NCBI RefSeq assembly: GCF_003628145.1
Contig: NZ_RBZV01000002.1
Coordinates: 496,001-560,000 of the forward strand
Source of the DNA: Trinickia fusca
GTDB lineage: Bacteria > Pseudomonadota > Gammaproteobacteria > Burkholderiales > Burkholderiaceae
Direction of reading: 5' to 3'
DNA: 64,000 nt
The notes under the pieces are model-generated. The model saw nothing but the letters and a program-made list of their open reading frames with translations. It was not told the origin of the DNA and searched no databases. Of this stretch, positions 44,044 through 54,147 are shown in pieces. Positions within the stretch are counted from its first letter, which is position 1, and every line of letters begins with the position of its first letter. The translations under genes were made by a program, and so were the position numbers.

Positions 44044-46428
44044 CTATCCGCAGACTCGCTGACGAAGGAATGGTACAGGCTGATATCGGAAGGTCACCGC
44101 GATGTCGCCATTCGGCACGATAGCCGACCGAAACAGCCCCTCATAGGGCTCCGTCTCGACAGGTTCACCGTTGACGCAGGCCTTCCAGCCTGGCGCATGG
44201 ACGTCCCCTAGCACGATACGACGCGCCTGTGGAGAATGGCACCGAACCGATACCGAGGTCATCTCGAACGAAGTGACCTCGCAAGCGCTTTCGGTCCCGT
44301 CAGGCGCAATGGCCATGGCACGCGCAAGTGGATTGCCAAGCTCCCAAATTTCGTACGCACCTGGAGCATCAAGTACGTGGGCCCAGGTACTGCCGCTGAG
44401 TTCCGCCCGAATCCGCTTGATTTCGCTACCCATTGCGTCGGAGCCGCCGCTGTGGTCGAGCGTAGGTCTGTAGAGCAACACATATCGCACACCCAAACGC
44501 CGATAGGCGGAGCTATCGTAGTTCGGCGATAGGGTTGTGAACTGCTTGGGAGAGGATTGCAGATTCTCCGCCCCGATGACGTGATTGTATGAACTCAAGC
44601 TGATCGGCGAATAGCCTTGCGTGGAGAACACACGATATGCGATCGGCATCGATGCGCCAAGCGGTCCACCAAGCGCCTCCATCCGGAACGAAGGATTCGT
44701 CCCCGCGACGCCATGATCCCGCAGGAAAGCAATCGTCTGGCTCAACGCCCCGTCCCTTCCGGCAGCCGCTTCGCGGTTGGCATACATCATCGCCAACTCC
44801 GATCCACGCACATGGGGTGCAAACGGAGATACGATGCGTCCAACGGTGGCGATGTCGACGATCGTCAGACCAATTAAAGCGGGAGCCATCCACCGTCGAG
44901 AATCGACACGGCGACACCATTGGACCGCGACGAGAACAGCTGCGACCACGCCGAGCCGTCGCCCGAAAGAATGAAATACGATGAGAAGGTCATTGAAATG
45001 GCCTTGCGCCTGTGCATAACGTACCAGTAGCGCAAGCGGGACACCAAGTGCCACGAGCCATAACGACACGATCGCAAACCGCGCCATCCCCTGCGGCATG
45101 CGAGCTCGCTCGAATTTCGGGGATATGGCGATCAACAGCGCGACGAACAGGTTCAGAAAATACGCACCGTCCGCCGGGCGCCGAAATGCCGAAAAACCTG
45201 GCAGATGATTGAACATGGCGCCGTACACTGGCGTGTTCGTGCCCATTGCGAAAACGAACCAGAACACGGCGCTGCACAAGCACAGGCTCGCCATACCTGA
45301 TATGCGCCGGCGTTGAAAGGTCGCCGTAATTAGAACGAGCGCGGGGACCAGCCCGATGTACAGGTAGTCTTCGGAGAGATCGGTCGGCGCCCATACACCG
45401 CTTTGTGGGCCATGTACGCCGAACAGGCCTGGCAAATACAGGCTTGAGAGGTCAAAGAAAGGAAGCGACGAACCGCTCGAAGCCTGGAGACCCAAGGCGG
45501 CACGATTTGAAAACTTGACGAACTCGACGATAGCCGAAAGCGCGGGAGCGTCCACAAGCAATGCCAGCGCGCCTGCGACGGCCAACGCGATGATCGCCCT
45601 ACCCCGCTGTCGTGCCTCGTTGAGATGAAACGCAACAAAGGGGATCAGGGCGAATGCCGACAGAAACACCACCTGGTTAGGATTGAGCGCCCCCGCGGCC
45701 AAAGCACCGGCGAATGCGAGCACGCTGAAGACGGAGGGTCGCAAGCAAACAACCCGCAACGTCAGTAGCTGCAGCGGTAAAAGCCCATAAGACACGATCT
45801 GCGGGACGTGTTCGAGCCGACTCGTCGCAACGCCTCCGACCATGAATACGAGCGCGCCCAGAATCGGAGTGAGCCAGTTGCCGCTGTATCGACGCGCATA
45901 GCGGACCAATGCCAAGCCACCGAGCAGCTCCATGGCGAGCGTCGTCACGTCGAACAAGTGAAGACCGAAATGACTACCCGACAGGACGCCGATCAATGTG
46001 TGCGGCGTAAAGATCATGCCTTGAGGATCGCCCAGCACCGGCGCGCCCCCATACATGAACGGGTTCCACCATGGTGCTTGACCAGCCCTGATTGCCGAAA
46101 CGACGAACTTCACCTGCGGGAAGAACTCGTCGAAACTATCCCAAGGAATGAACGAAATCCCGCTCAGAAACTGTAAGTTCATGAGCACCCACGCGCCAAC
46201 GATCACCAAAGCGGCGCGCCAAAATCCCTCTGTTGGCTCCGCAGCGTGCGCTCGCGACGCCGTATCGGTGGTTCGCTCATCAGAAAGGGCGGCGGACTCC
46301 GGCGCTTGCCTATCGGACTTGGATCTCAGCAACGTCTGAAACAGAAGAGCCAATGGAGTGGTCCCGAATCGAAGAGTTGACAGGCATCGGTGGACGCCCG
46401 CGGAAATGGGTGGTCTAGCTGCCAGCAA
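44044..46428 (-). CDS. YfhO-like large membrane glycosyltransferase
   Basis: A 794-residue protein with about 11-12 membrane helices (residues about 75-520) and a soluble C-terminal part of about 250 residues rich in beta strands. The first periplasmic loop carries PWDSFDEFFPQVKF and PWWNPFMYGGAPVLGDPQG, the acidic pattern of GT-C/YfhO proteins. It could be the polyprenyl-sugar-dependent transferase (GtrC role) for the neighbouring GtrA and GtrB. The only upstream start is TTG at 46428, directly after the GtrB-like stop; an internal start cannot be excluded. Confidence 0.82.
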   Translation of the reverse strand: MLAARPPISAGVHRCLSTLRFGTTPLALLFQTLLRSKSDRQAPESAALSDERTTDTASRAHAAEPTEGFWRAALVIVGAWVLMNLQFLSGISFIPWDSFDEFFPQVKFVVSAIRAGQAPWWNPFMYGGAPVLGDPQGMIFTPHTLIGVLSGSHFGLHLFDVTTLAMELLGGLALVRYARRYSGNWLTPILGALVFMVGGVATSRLEHVPQIVSYGLLPLQLLTLRVVCLRPSVFSVLAFAGALAAGALNPNQVVFLSAFALIPFVAFHLNEARQRGRAIIALAVAGALALLVDAPALSAIVEFVKFSNRAALGLQASSGSSLPFFDLSSLYLPGLFGVHGPQSGVWAPTDLSEDYLYIGLVPALVLITATFQRRRISGMASLCLCSAVFWFVFAMGTNTPVYGAMFNHLPGFSAFRRPADGAYFLNLFVALLIAISPKFERARMPQGMARFAIVSLWLVALGVPLALLVRYAQAQGHFNDLLIVFHSFGRRLGVVAAVLVAVQWCRRVDSRRWMAPALIGLTIVDIATVGRIVSPFAPHVRGSELAMMYANREAAAGRDGALSQTIAFLRDHGVAGTNPSFRMEALGGPLGASMPIAYRVFSTQGYSPISLSSYNHVIGAENLQSSPKQFTTLSPNYDSSAYRRLGVRYVLLYRPTLDHSGGSDAMGSEIKRIRAELSGSTWAHVLDAPGAYEIWELGNPLARAMAIAPDGTESACEVTSFEMTSVSVRCHSPQARRIVLGDVHAPGWKACVNGEPVETEPYEGLFRSAIVPNGDIAVTFRYQPVPFLRQRVCG

Positions 46429-47400
46429 TCAAACGCATCCGTCTTGCGACGGTGCTTCAGTTCGATCCAACTGAAAACAGCTTCTGATAAGATAAACCGG
46501 CCGCCGTTTGGATTCGATGTAAATGCGCCCGACATACTCGCCGATGATGCCGATACCGATCAGTTGAACACCTCCCATGAAGAGGATGCTCACGAGTAGC
46601 GAGGCGTACCCCGGCACAGCAACCCCTTTCACGAGCGTCTTGATGATGATCTCGCACGCGAAAGCAAACGAGAGCAAGGCGATTGTCGAGCCGAGGTAGA
46701 ACCAGATCCGTAAAGGCGCGGTACTGAAGCTCGTCAATCCTTCAAGCGCAAAATTCCAGAGCTTCCAGGCCGAAAAGCTCGTCTCACCCGCACTTCTCGC
46801 TTCGCGTACGTAATCCACCATCGCAGTGCGAAAGCCCACCCACGCGAAAAGGCCTTTCATGAAGCGACGCGACTCGGGAAGATGCTTGAGCGCTTCGATG
46901 ACCTCGCGCGACATTAAGCGGAAATCGCCTACGTTCTCCGGGATCTTGACATCGGCAAGCTTGTTATGGAAGCGGTAAAAGAGGAGGGCCGATTTCCGCT
47001 TCATGAAGGTGTCGGACCGACGGTCGACACGTCGAGCGACCACTACGTCGAACCCCTCTCGCCACTTGGCCACCATTTGGGGAATCAACTCAGGCGGATC
47101 CTGAAGGTCTGCGTCAAACGGGATGACGATGTCACCCTTGGCCTCGTCGAGCCCGGCCGTCAACGCCGCTTCTTTTCCAAAATTACGGGTCAGATCGATG
47201 ACGCGGATGCGCGCGTCTCCGCGGGCTGCGGCGACCAACGCCTGGTAAGTTCCGTCACGGCTGCCATCGTTCACGCACACAATTTCGAAATCGACGCCGT
47301 CCAGGCCGTCCAGTATTGCCGTCACACGAGGAAAAAAATGTGCGATGGACTCCTGCTCGTTGTAAAACGGAACAACGAGCGATAGCAATGTGCGGTTCAT
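46429..47400 (-). CDS. gtrB: GtrB-like polyprenyl-phosphate glycosyltransferase
   Basis: A 323-residue GT2 enzyme of the DPM1/GtrB type. It has LSLVVPFYNEQESIAHFF (about 6-23), CVNDGSRDGT, RNFGKEAALTAGL, DADLQDPPE (catalytic DxD with the typical QDPPE) and, after about 235, two C-terminal membrane helices. It should transfer a hexose from UDP-sugar to undecaprenyl phosphate on the cytosolic face. It is the first gene of the gtr-like set, which reads into the large membrane protein and GtrA. Confidence 0.9.
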   Translation of the reverse strand: MNRTLLSLVVPFYNEQESIAHFFPRVTAILDGLDGVDFEIVCVNDGSRDGTYQALVAAARGDARIRVIDLTRNFGKEAALTAGLDEAKGDIVIPFDADLQDPPELIPQMVAKWREGFDVVVARRVDRRSDTFMKRKSALLFYRFHNKLADVKIPENVGDFRLMSREVIEALKHLPESRRFMKGLFAWVGFRTAMVDYVREARSAGETSFSAWKLWNFALEGLTSFSTAPLRIWFYLGSTIALLSFAFACEIIIKTLVKGVAVPGYASLLVSILFMGGVQLIGIGIIGEYVGRIYIESKRRPVYLIRSCFQLDRTEAPSQDGCV

Positions 47401-47538
47401 CGTAGTGCAGCCCCGAATTTAAGAAAACATAACGCGTAGCATCACGCGCTGAGCGCCTTGACTCATTTTGGCGGTGGCGGCCTCCCATGCTGCCCATTCT
47501 TCCCTATTGGGCGACCATAAGAAGCGGATCGCCGCCGC

Positions 47539-48273
47539 TCAACGACCGGCTAGATATTCAGCGATGATCTGTTCCGGGGGCCCGTCGGCCTTGACCTGCC
47601 CATGGTCGAGCCATATGACGCGATTGCATAGAGACTTCAAAAGCTCCATGTCATGAGAAACGCAAACCATGATGCTAGCCTTGTCGATGAATTCGGCCAT
47701 CCGTTTTTTAGCCTTCTCGATGAACGAGGCATCACCGCCTGCGAACACTTCGTCGAGAATGAGGATCTCCGGATGAACTGCCGTAGCGATCGCAAAAGCC
47801 AGCTTCATGTACATGCCGGTAGAATAATATTTCACCGGCGTGTCGATAAATTCCTGCAATTCGGTGAATTCAATAATACCCGCCTCCAGTCGCCGCAATT
47901 CATCCTTCGAATACCCAAGGATGCTGCCACTAAAGTAGATATTATCGCGACCACTAAATTCAGGATTGAAGCCCGCACCAATTTCTATCAAGGGCGCCAC
48001 GCGACCACTGATTCGCACCTGCCCGGATTGGGCGGTATAAATCCTGCAGATCGTCTTGAGCAACGTGCTCTTCCCGGCGCCGTTATGCCCAACAATACCC
48101 ACACGATCACCACGCTGAATCGTCAGACTTACATTTTTCAGCGCCCAAAAATCTGTAAAATTATTCCTAGCCTTCGACTTGAAGAAATGCAACACGTAGT
48201 CTTTCAAATTCGGCGTCTTATCATGATAGAGGCGAAATTTGAGCGAAACATCCGCCACCTCAATGCAGGACAT
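47539..48273 (-). CDS. wzt: Polysaccharide ABC exporter, ATP-binding subunit
   Basis: A 244-residue ATPase. Walker A is GIVGHNGAGKSTLL (about 58-71), the polysaccharide-exporter signature YYSTGMYMKLAFA stands in place of LSGGQ, Walker B is EILILDEVFAGGD and the H-loop is MVCVSHD. It matches Wzt/KpsT/TagH proteins that drive export of lipid-linked O-antigen. There is no C-terminal carbohydrate-binding domain of the E. coli O8/O9a kind. The ATG at 48273 overlaps the end of the permease gene by a few bases. Confidence 0.93.
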   Translation of the reverse strand: MSCIEVADVSLKFRLYHDKTPNLKDYVLHFFKSKARNNFTDFWALKNVSLTIQRGDRVGIVGHNGAGKSTLLKTICRIYTAQSGQVRISGRVAPLIEIGAGFNPEFSGRDNIYFSGSILGYSKDELRRLEAGIIEFTELQEFIDTPVKYYSTGMYMKLAFAIATAVHPEILILDEVFAGGDASFIEKAKKRMAEFIDKASIMVCVSHDMELLKSLCNRVIWLDHGQVKADGPPEQIIAEYLAGR

Positions 48274-48275
48274 AA

Positions 48276-49046
48276 TCAAAGCCTAAAAATAAGTTTATGC
48301 TCAAAGGAGCGAAATACCGTGATTCCGAGCACAGCACTTGCAACCACCAAACCAAGCACCACTTCGATCGTTCCGATCGACGGAAGCTGCGACCGGTAGA
48401 TGGGCGCGCGAAACAGCTCTATAAAATAAAACAAAGGGTTCAGCCGGATGAAAGCCTGCAACTTGGGCGACAGCGCCTCGGGCTGATACATGATTGGCGT
48501 CAAGAAAAACAAAGCCTGAAGAAGCACGCCGATAAGATGCTGCAAATCCCTGAAATACACCATCAGCACCGAAACGATGAGCGCCACACCTGTCGCAAAG
48601 ACGTACAAAAGCAAGAAGGACAACGGCAAAAAGAATAGCGCCCAGCTCGCATGCGCCCCCACCACCAAGGCAATAACAAAAAGCGCAACGAGGCCGAAGA
48701 GAGAGTCCAGCAGACAGCCTGACGCCGTCGCTACCGGAAAAACTATTTTCGGAACGTAAACCTTCTTTATCAAACTCTCGTTCGCAACGATGGCGCTGCC
48801 CGCCTGGACAACACATCCGTTGAAAAAATTCCAGGGCACGGTGGCCGCAAACAGAAAAATAGCGTAGTCGCGCAGGCCAAAACGGAAAATATGCGAAAAG
48901 ACTACCGCAGAAACCGTCATCATCATCAGCGGGTTCAGAATCGTCCACAGATAGCCAAAGACCGTGCGGCGATATCTCGCAAGCAGTTGCTGCGTTACCA
49001 GCTGAGACAATACATGTCGATAGTCATACAACTCTTTTGCTAGCAT
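48276..49046 (-). CDS. wzm: Polysaccharide ABC exporter, permease subunit
   Basis: A 256-residue permease with six hydrophobic helices and the family start QLLARYRRTVFGYLWTILNPLMMM (about 19-42), as in Wzm/TagG proteins. With the ATPase it would export a complete O-polysaccharide on undecaprenyl diphosphate. The gene is noticeably lower in GC than the core genes, and has A-rich codons. It begins the pair; the 164-base gap upstream holds its promoter. Confidence 0.93.
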   Translation of the reverse strand: MLAKELYDYRHVLSQLVTQQLLARYRRTVFGYLWTILNPLMMMTVSAVVFSHIFRFGLRDYAIFLFAATVPWNFFNGCVVQAGSAIVANESLIKKVYVPKIVFPVATASGCLLDSLFGLVALFVIALVVGAHASWALFFLPLSFLLLYVFATGVALIVSVLMVYFRDLQHLIGVLLQALFFLTPIMYQPEALSPKLQAFIRLNPLFYFIELFRAPIYRSQLPSIGTIEVVLGLVVASAVLGITVFRSFEHKLIFRL

Positions 49047-49210
49047 TCTCTAGATCGATGTAGCGCCGACACTTCGGCAGAGGGGACGGAGCATGAAATA
49101 CGGCGATGCATCCGAGCGAGCCGGTGGAACGAACGCGTCCGCTGACAGGCGCGCAATTATAGCAGCCCCTGGCGTGGATCTCCCCTTGCGCCAGGGCCAA
49201 CCAACAACCT

Positions 49211-51067
49211 TCATGACCTCACACGACCGTTTGCGAGCTTGCGCTTGACGCGGACGGCCAAACCACGCCCGCCGAGGTAAAGCCGCCGCACCGTCCAGAT
49301 GCCGGGAACCCGCGCGGCGATGGCACGCAGGCGACTCCGGGAAATGGCCACCGGATACATGATCTTCGCCAACTCCGTCGCATACGCGATCACCTCGTTC
49401 GGCGTCATCTCCACGACCATCCGATCGCGGGCACGAAGCGCCTTTTGATAGTAGTCGTCGAGCTCCTTGAGGCGCGCACTCGCGTGATCGTTTCGCGCCG
49501 GAACGCGATAAGCCGAGGTCACACGCTCGATCAATTCGTAGCTTTCCTTCTGACAGTAGCGCACCCAGAGGTCCCAATCCTCCAGCCGATCGAGCTCAAC
49601 ATCGAAGCCCCCGAACCGGTCAAATAAATCGCGACGGAACAGGATGGCCTGAATAGGCATCAAGTTGTGATGCCAGATCGCCGCCCTTGAAAAGGGTTCG
49701 CGAACGGCAACATATCGGCCGACATCGCGATATCGCCACGGATCGTGACTGATCACCTCGGTGTCAATCTGGAACGCGAGTGAATAGATACCAGCGAGAT
49801 CAGGGCGCTTGGCCAAACGCGGCGCAAGAACCTCGATGTGGTCCGCGTAGAGGAGATCGTCGTCGTCGAGGAAGCACGCATAAACGCCCTTGGCAGCAGC
49901 GAGGCCCACATTGCCGGCCACGCACCGCCCCGCCTTGGCAATAGGGTGATACTGCACGGCCGCCAACGAACCGCTCGCCGCGACTTCACTGACGAATGCC
50001 TGCGCCTGCGTCGAACCGTCTTCGACGACGACCAATTCGATGTTCGGATAGGTCTGGTGCAGCACGGAACGGACGGCCTCCTGCAACTTGCCGACGCGGC
50101 CCGCACAAGTTCGCACGATGATGCTGACGAGCGGAGCATCCGCAGGCAGCTCGCCGAACTCGACGAACGCTCCCTCCCGCGACTGCTCGTAATCCCATCC
50201 GCGAAAGCCGAACCGAATATCCGACTTCTTGCGTGTCCGCAAGAAGTACCAGCCATCACGCGCGATCTTTCGCAAACCCGCCAACAGCCCTTTCAAGCGA
50301 CCTGGAACGGGCGTCGGGATCAAGAACAACCCCAAATACATCGACAAGCCAGCCAAGACCTCGGGCCGAGTGCCGTAACGAAGTCGCAAGAGAACGTTTG
50401 CCAGCGTGCTGCCAAAAAACTGGGCAGGCTTCAATTCATTGGCAGTCTCATACGTGTAGTGCCAACACACCGCGTCGACACAGTAGCGAAGCATGTAGCC
50501 ATGATCGCGCAGTCGGTATGACAGCTCGACGTCTTCCCCATAAAGGAACAGCCTGGGCTCGTAACCGCCGACATGCTCGAAGGCAGAACGCCTGAACAAT
50601 ACGCACGCGCTCGACGCCCAATTGACCTCCAGCGTGACGGGGTCGTAGCACTTCGGATGTTCATAAGGCTTTTGCCTGAACTCCCATGCAGCAACGCGAT
50701 CGTCATCCGTCGTCGCAGTGCGCACGACGTTCTCGATACCTTGCGAATCGAAGGTCAAGTCGACGTTCGTGACGAGACAAAAGGCGGCGTTTCCGCGGGC
50801 GATATTGGCGTTGTGTCCTCGCCCAAAACCGACGTTCTCGCCGGCATCCACCGACACCGCGGCAAAGCGATGGCCGTCCTCGGCAATCAACGCCCGCAAG
50901 GCATTGACGGTACCGTCCTGCGAGCCATTGTCGCGAACCAGCAAGGAAATCTTGTCGAGCGGGTATCGCTGAGTGGTCAGGCTGCGCCAAAACGACGCGA
51001 TCCAACGTTCCGAGTTGAATGTGACGATCGAAACGTCGATGACGGGAAAATCAAAATTGTCTGGCAT
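49211..51067 (-). CDS. Two-domain GT2 glycosyltransferase
   Basis: A 618-residue protein with two GT-A domains in tandem. Domain 1 (about 8-250) is rhamnosyltransferase-like: VSIVTFNSERW, VRDNGSQDGT, GENVGFGRGHNANIA, VTNVDLTF and LFLYGEDVELSYRLRDHGY. Domain 2 (about 335-520) has VSIIVRTCAGRVGKLQEAVRSVL, VVEDGSTQ, ACFLDDDDLLYADH and LEDWDLWVRY. Such fused enzymes add two different sugars in sequence or polymerise a repeat. The ATG at 51067 starts the conserved region. It follows the upstream GT gene by 29 bases. Confidence 0.88.
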   Translation of the reverse strand: MPDNFDFPVIDVSIVTFNSERWIASFWRSLTTQRYPLDKISLLVRDNGSQDGTVNALRALIAEDGHRFAAVSVDAGENVGFGRGHNANIARGNAAFCLVTNVDLTFDSQGIENVVRTATTDDDRVAAWEFRQKPYEHPKCYDPVTLEVNWASSACVLFRRSAFEHVGGYEPRLFLYGEDVELSYRLRDHGYMLRYCVDAVCWHYTYETANELKPAQFFGSTLANVLLRLRYGTRPEVLAGLSMYLGLFLIPTPVPGRLKGLLAGLRKIARDGWYFLRTRKKSDIRFGFRGWDYEQSREGAFVEFGELPADAPLVSIIVRTCAGRVGKLQEAVRSVLHQTYPNIELVVVEDGSTQAQAFVSEVAASGSLAAVQYHPIAKAGRCVAGNVGLAAAKGVYACFLDDDDLLYADHIEVLAPRLAKRPDLAGIYSLAFQIDTEVISHDPWRYRDVGRYVAVREPFSRAAIWHHNLMPIQAILFRRDLFDRFGGFDVELDRLEDWDLWVRYCQKESYELIERVTSAYRVPARNDHASARLKELDDYYQKALRARDRMVVEMTPNEVIAYATELAKIMYPVAISRSRLRAIAARVPGIWTVRRLYLGGRGLAVRVKRKLANGRVRS

Positions 51068-51096
51068 AGCGAGAAAAACGGAGCGCGAGCTGACTA

Positions 51097-52632
51097 CTAC
51101 AGCGAACCGGCGAAGGGCACTTTTTGGACGAACTTGCTGATGGCACGCGCCAGTTTCCAAGATCGAGAAGCATGAATCTCCTGGAGCGTCGCTTGCAATC
51201 GACCCGCCTCAGCAGCGAGCCGTTCGGCGGGCACGCCCAATCCGATATCGTCGAGCAGGATCTGAAGCGGATCGGACGTATAGTCGCGCAACGGCGGCGA
51301 AGGCAGCGCGTCATGCCCTGCTGCTATCGTCTTGCGCAACGCATCCAGCGTATGAAATTGATCGAAACGAGCTCGCGCCCACAATGCCTCCTGCTGCAGG
51401 CCCTGCGCATCCAACGCAGCCAGATGGGCCAGCAACTCGTCGGGCGTGCTCCACGAGTATCCCTGCGGATACAACATGTCTGTGGCGCCGTGGAAACGAG
51501 ACAGGTAGCTCTGATGCGCGATGACTGGCGTCCCGGACCCGAGCGCCTCGACGGTCGCCCGCGCCCCCGCTACCGGAAAGGAGCCGATATAGACATCGAC
51601 AGCCTCGTCCTGAAGGGCCTGCCAGACGCTCGGCACCCATTCTATGTAGGTGAATCTTTCGGCGGGAACACCCGCCCGGCGCATCCCTTCGGCAATGCAC
51701 TCAAGCGTTGAATCCGACAGCACGCCTATGTGCACATGCGAACCTTGCGTCGCTGCGAGCATTCTCGGCACCAAATCGCCGTACTGGAACCGATATGGCT
51801 GCTCAAACTTGTTACGCGTGCCTGTCGAGCAGGTTCGCAACCCGCCGCCCGCCGTCAAGCTGCGTCGATGCAGCCCCGGGGCACCTCGATCCTCCGCGGT
51901 CAACGGCCAATAGACATTGGCGCGCATACCGAGCTGCTCCCGACAATTGTGATAGCCCGCCGGCGACGGGTCGACGTGCAGGTCGTACGGCAAAGTCACA
52001 CCGAGGCAGAGATGGTGGTCGGCGTGATGATAGAAAATTGTCTGCGCCGCCAACGAAGGCTGCGCCGCAGCGATCGCGACGCTGTCCTGATGGTGATTGA
52101 AAAGCAGCAGATGCGTTGGACGCAGCGCTCGCAGGCGCGTCAGCGTCCATCTCAGCCGATCTTCAAGAGAGCCGTCAGGCACACATTCGATGTTGACGCT
52201 GTAGGCAGCGAATCGCCGCCGGATCACCTCGAGGTTCACCGTCCCGAGAACGTTCGTCAACAGAATGGTCGGATGCTCACCGAACGAGCCTGCTTTGAGC
52301 AGATCCTCGAGAACAGCCGTGTGCCCTCCGGTCGCATACAACTCAGTTGCCAGGTACACCGGGCCGACCGCCGCCCCCTCCGACATTTCGGCAACATTGT
52401 CAGCCGCCATTCGAGCAAGTACGCGCGCACCGAGCGCTTGGCAAAAATCGTCCAGCGATCGGTCGGCAAAAACCCGCGCGATCGCTCGAGGGTCTGCATT
52501 GACGGCCGTTACAAATTGCTGAACGAGCCGCAATGCATCACTGATTTCGTCAGCGTCGAGGCGTGCATTTGCCTCGCCCAGCAAGTCATCGACAGTCGGG
52601 TAAAGACCGCTTTCGGTGAGCGGCTTAACCAT
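51097..52632 (-). CDS. Putative GT-B glycosyltransferase
   Basis: A 511-residue protein. The N-terminal ~80 residues look helical and are not recognised. Then comes a GT-B-like acceptor domain ([23 protein letters not shown]) and a donor domain with [56 protein letters not shown] (about 352-390), typical of GT4-like folds. The sugar and linkage are unknown. The ATG at 52632 overlaps the preceding aminotransferase stop by 8 bases. Confidence 0.75.
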   Translation of the reverse strand: MVKPLTESGLYPTVDDLLGEANARLDADEISDALRLVQQFVTAVNADPRAIARVFADRSLDDFCQALGARVLARMAADNVAEMSEGAAVGPVYLATELYATGGHTAVLEDLLKAGSFGEHPTILLTNVLGTVNLEVIRRRFAAYSVNIECVPDGSLEDRLRWTLTRLRALRPTHLLLFNHHQDSVAIAAAQPSLAAQTIFYHHADHHLCLGVTLPYDLHVDPSPAGYHNCREQLGMRANVYWPLTAEDRGAPGLHRRSLTAGGGLRTCSTGTRNKFEQPYRFQYGDLVPRMLAATQGSHVHIGVLSDSTLECIAEGMRRAGVPAERFTYIEWVPSVWQALQDEAVDVYIGSFPVAGARATVEALGSGTPVIAHQSYLSRFHGATDMLYPQGYSWSTPDELLAHLAALDAQGLQQEALWARARFDQFHTLDALRKTIAAGHDALPSPPLRDYTSDPLQILLDDIGLGVPAERLAAEAGRLQATLQEIHASRSWKLARAISKFVQKVPFAGSL

Positions 52633-53731
52633 GCCCCTCCAACGCGGCAAGGAGCGCATCGCAGACCTCGTCAACCGCCTTGATCGTCATGTGCGGGCCC
52701 ATCGGCAAACTCAGCACTTCGCGGCTCAGCGCCTCGGCAATCGGCATACTACCGGCCGAGAAGTCCATGGAAGCGTAGGCACCGGAACGCGACGGCGGGA
52801 TTGGGTAGTGAATCTGCGTCGCAATGCCGCGCTCGGCCAAAAACTTAGCCACAAGCTCACGTTGCTGCACACGCACGACAAAGAGGTGCCAGACGGGCAC
52901 GGCGCCATCGAGCACATTCGGCAGAATCAAATCGGCGCCCTTCAGGCGCGTCATGTAGTGCGCCGCGATCGCCCGGCGCCGCTCGTTCCACTCGTCGCAC
53001 CGCTCAAGCTTGACGCGCAGAAACGCCGCTTGCAACTCATCGAGCCGCGTATTGAAACCGAGCGCATCATGATGGTATTTCTGACTCGAGCCGTAATTGC
53101 TGAGCTCACGAACACGTTTGGCAAGCGCGCCGTCATTGGTGACCACACACCCTGCATCGCCGAACGCCCCGAGATTTTTTCCGGGGTAGAAGCTGAACGC
53201 CGCCGCGCACCCAAGGCTGCCAGCAAGCCGACCATGGTAACGCGCCCCTTGCGCTTGAGCGGCATCTTCGATGACCTTCAGACCGCGCTCGCGCGCAAGC
53301 GCCAAAATCGGCTCCATGTCAGCGGACTGACCGTACAGGTGCACCGGCATGATCGCCTTCGTCCGCGGGGTAATCGCTTCGGCGATTCGGGCCGGATCGA
53401 TGTTGTGCGTGGACGGGTCCGGCTCGACGGGAACGGGGGTCGCCCCCGCATGCGTCACTGCCAGCCAGGTCGCGATGAAGGTGTTGGACGGCACGATCAC
53501 TTCGTCGCCGGGACCGATATCGAGCGCGCGCACGATCAGGCTCAGCGCATCGAGACCATTGCCGACGCCAATGCAATGCTCCACGCCGCAGAACCGGGCG
53601 AATTCTTTCTCAAACGCTTCAACTTCACGACCGAGGATGAACCACGACGAGTCCATGACTCGACGATAGGCTGCATCCAGTTCCGTCTTCAGTTCCTGAT
53701 AGCCCGCCGACAAATCGAGAAATGGCACCAT
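52625..53731 (-). CDS. DegT/DnrJ/EryC1/StrS sugar aminotransferase (FdtB/QdtB-like)
   Basis: A 368-residue PLP sugar aminotransferase. The PLP lysine is in [16 protein letters not shown] (about 180-195), with [12 protein letters not shown] before it, [24 protein letters not shown] and the substrate loop [13 protein letters not shown]. It most resembles FdtB/QdtB enzymes that aminate the 3-keto sugar made by FdtA/QdtA, giving dTDP-3-amino-3,6-dideoxyhexose. The start overlaps the ketoisomerase stop by one base. No acetyltransferase follows here. Confidence 0.88.
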   Translation of the reverse strand: MVPFLDLSAGYQELKTELDAAYRRVMDSSWFILGREVEAFEKEFARFCGVEHCIGVGNGLDALSLIVRALDIGPGDEVIVPSNTFIATWLAVTHAGATPVPVEPDPSTHNIDPARIAEAITPRTKAIMPVHLYGQSADMEPILALARERGLKVIEDAAQAQGARYHGRLAGSLGCAAAFSFYPGKNLGAFGDAGCVVTNDGALAKRVRELSNYGSSQKYHHDALGFNTRLDELQAAFLRVKLERCDEWNERRRAIAAHYMTRLKGADLILPNVLDGAVPVWHLFVVRVQQRELVAKFLAERGIATQIHYPIPPSRSGAYASMDFSAGSMPIAEALSREVLSLPMGPHMTIKAVDEVCDALLAALEGHG

Positions 53732-54147
53732 CACGCGAGCCCCTTCACTGCACGCAGAAAATCGTCGTAGTTGCGGTAGTAGTCCGACTCCGCATAATGC
53801 TCCGACGCAAGCGACAAACAGACCGAACCGGCTGAGAAGTCATCGATCTCGCGCCAGATCATCCGCGGCACATACAACCCCAGATACGGGCGATTCATAT
53901 GAAAAGTCTTGCGCTCGCGCCCGTCGTCGACATGCACGTCGAAGCTGCCGGAGATGGCGACCAGCACCTGCTGAAGCTCTCGGTGGCTATGCCCGGCGCG
54001 GCTGGCACCGGCCGGCACATCGTAGATATAATAAACGCGCTGAATATCGAACGGGATCTGTTTTCCGCCCTCGATCGGGGTCAGGGAACCTCGCGGATCC
54101 AAAATGCGTGGAAACTCCAGTAACTGGCAATCTTTGACGCTAACCAT
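53731..54147 (-). CDS. fdtA: dTDP-4-oxo-6-deoxyglucose 3,4-ketoisomerase (FdtA-like)
   Basis: A 138-residue cupin of the WxcM/FdtA/QdtA family. The motifs are [17 protein letters not shown] (about 12-28), [26 protein letters not shown] (about 37-62, with the catalytic histidine pair) and [13 protein letters not shown]. It would move the keto group from C4 to C3 of the dTDP-sugar. The frame is open to 54465, but the conserved protein starts at the ATG at 54147. It is paired with the aminotransferase; the rmlA/rmlB genes that make the substrate are not in the window. Confidence 0.9.
   Translation of the reverse strand: MVSVKDCQLLEFPRILDPRGSLTPIEGGKQIPFDIQRVYYIYDVPAGASRAGHSHRELQQVLVAISGSFDVHVDDGRERKTFHMNRPYLGLYVPRMIWREIDDFSAGSVCLSLASEHYAESDYYRNYDDFLRAVKGLA

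Noticed and set aside
47539-48273. The YSTGM signature of the ABC ATPase as a degenerate, inactive motif
   Set aside because: This form is normal in polysaccharide-exporter ATPases of the Wzt/KpsT/TagH group, so it is not evidence of inactivation.
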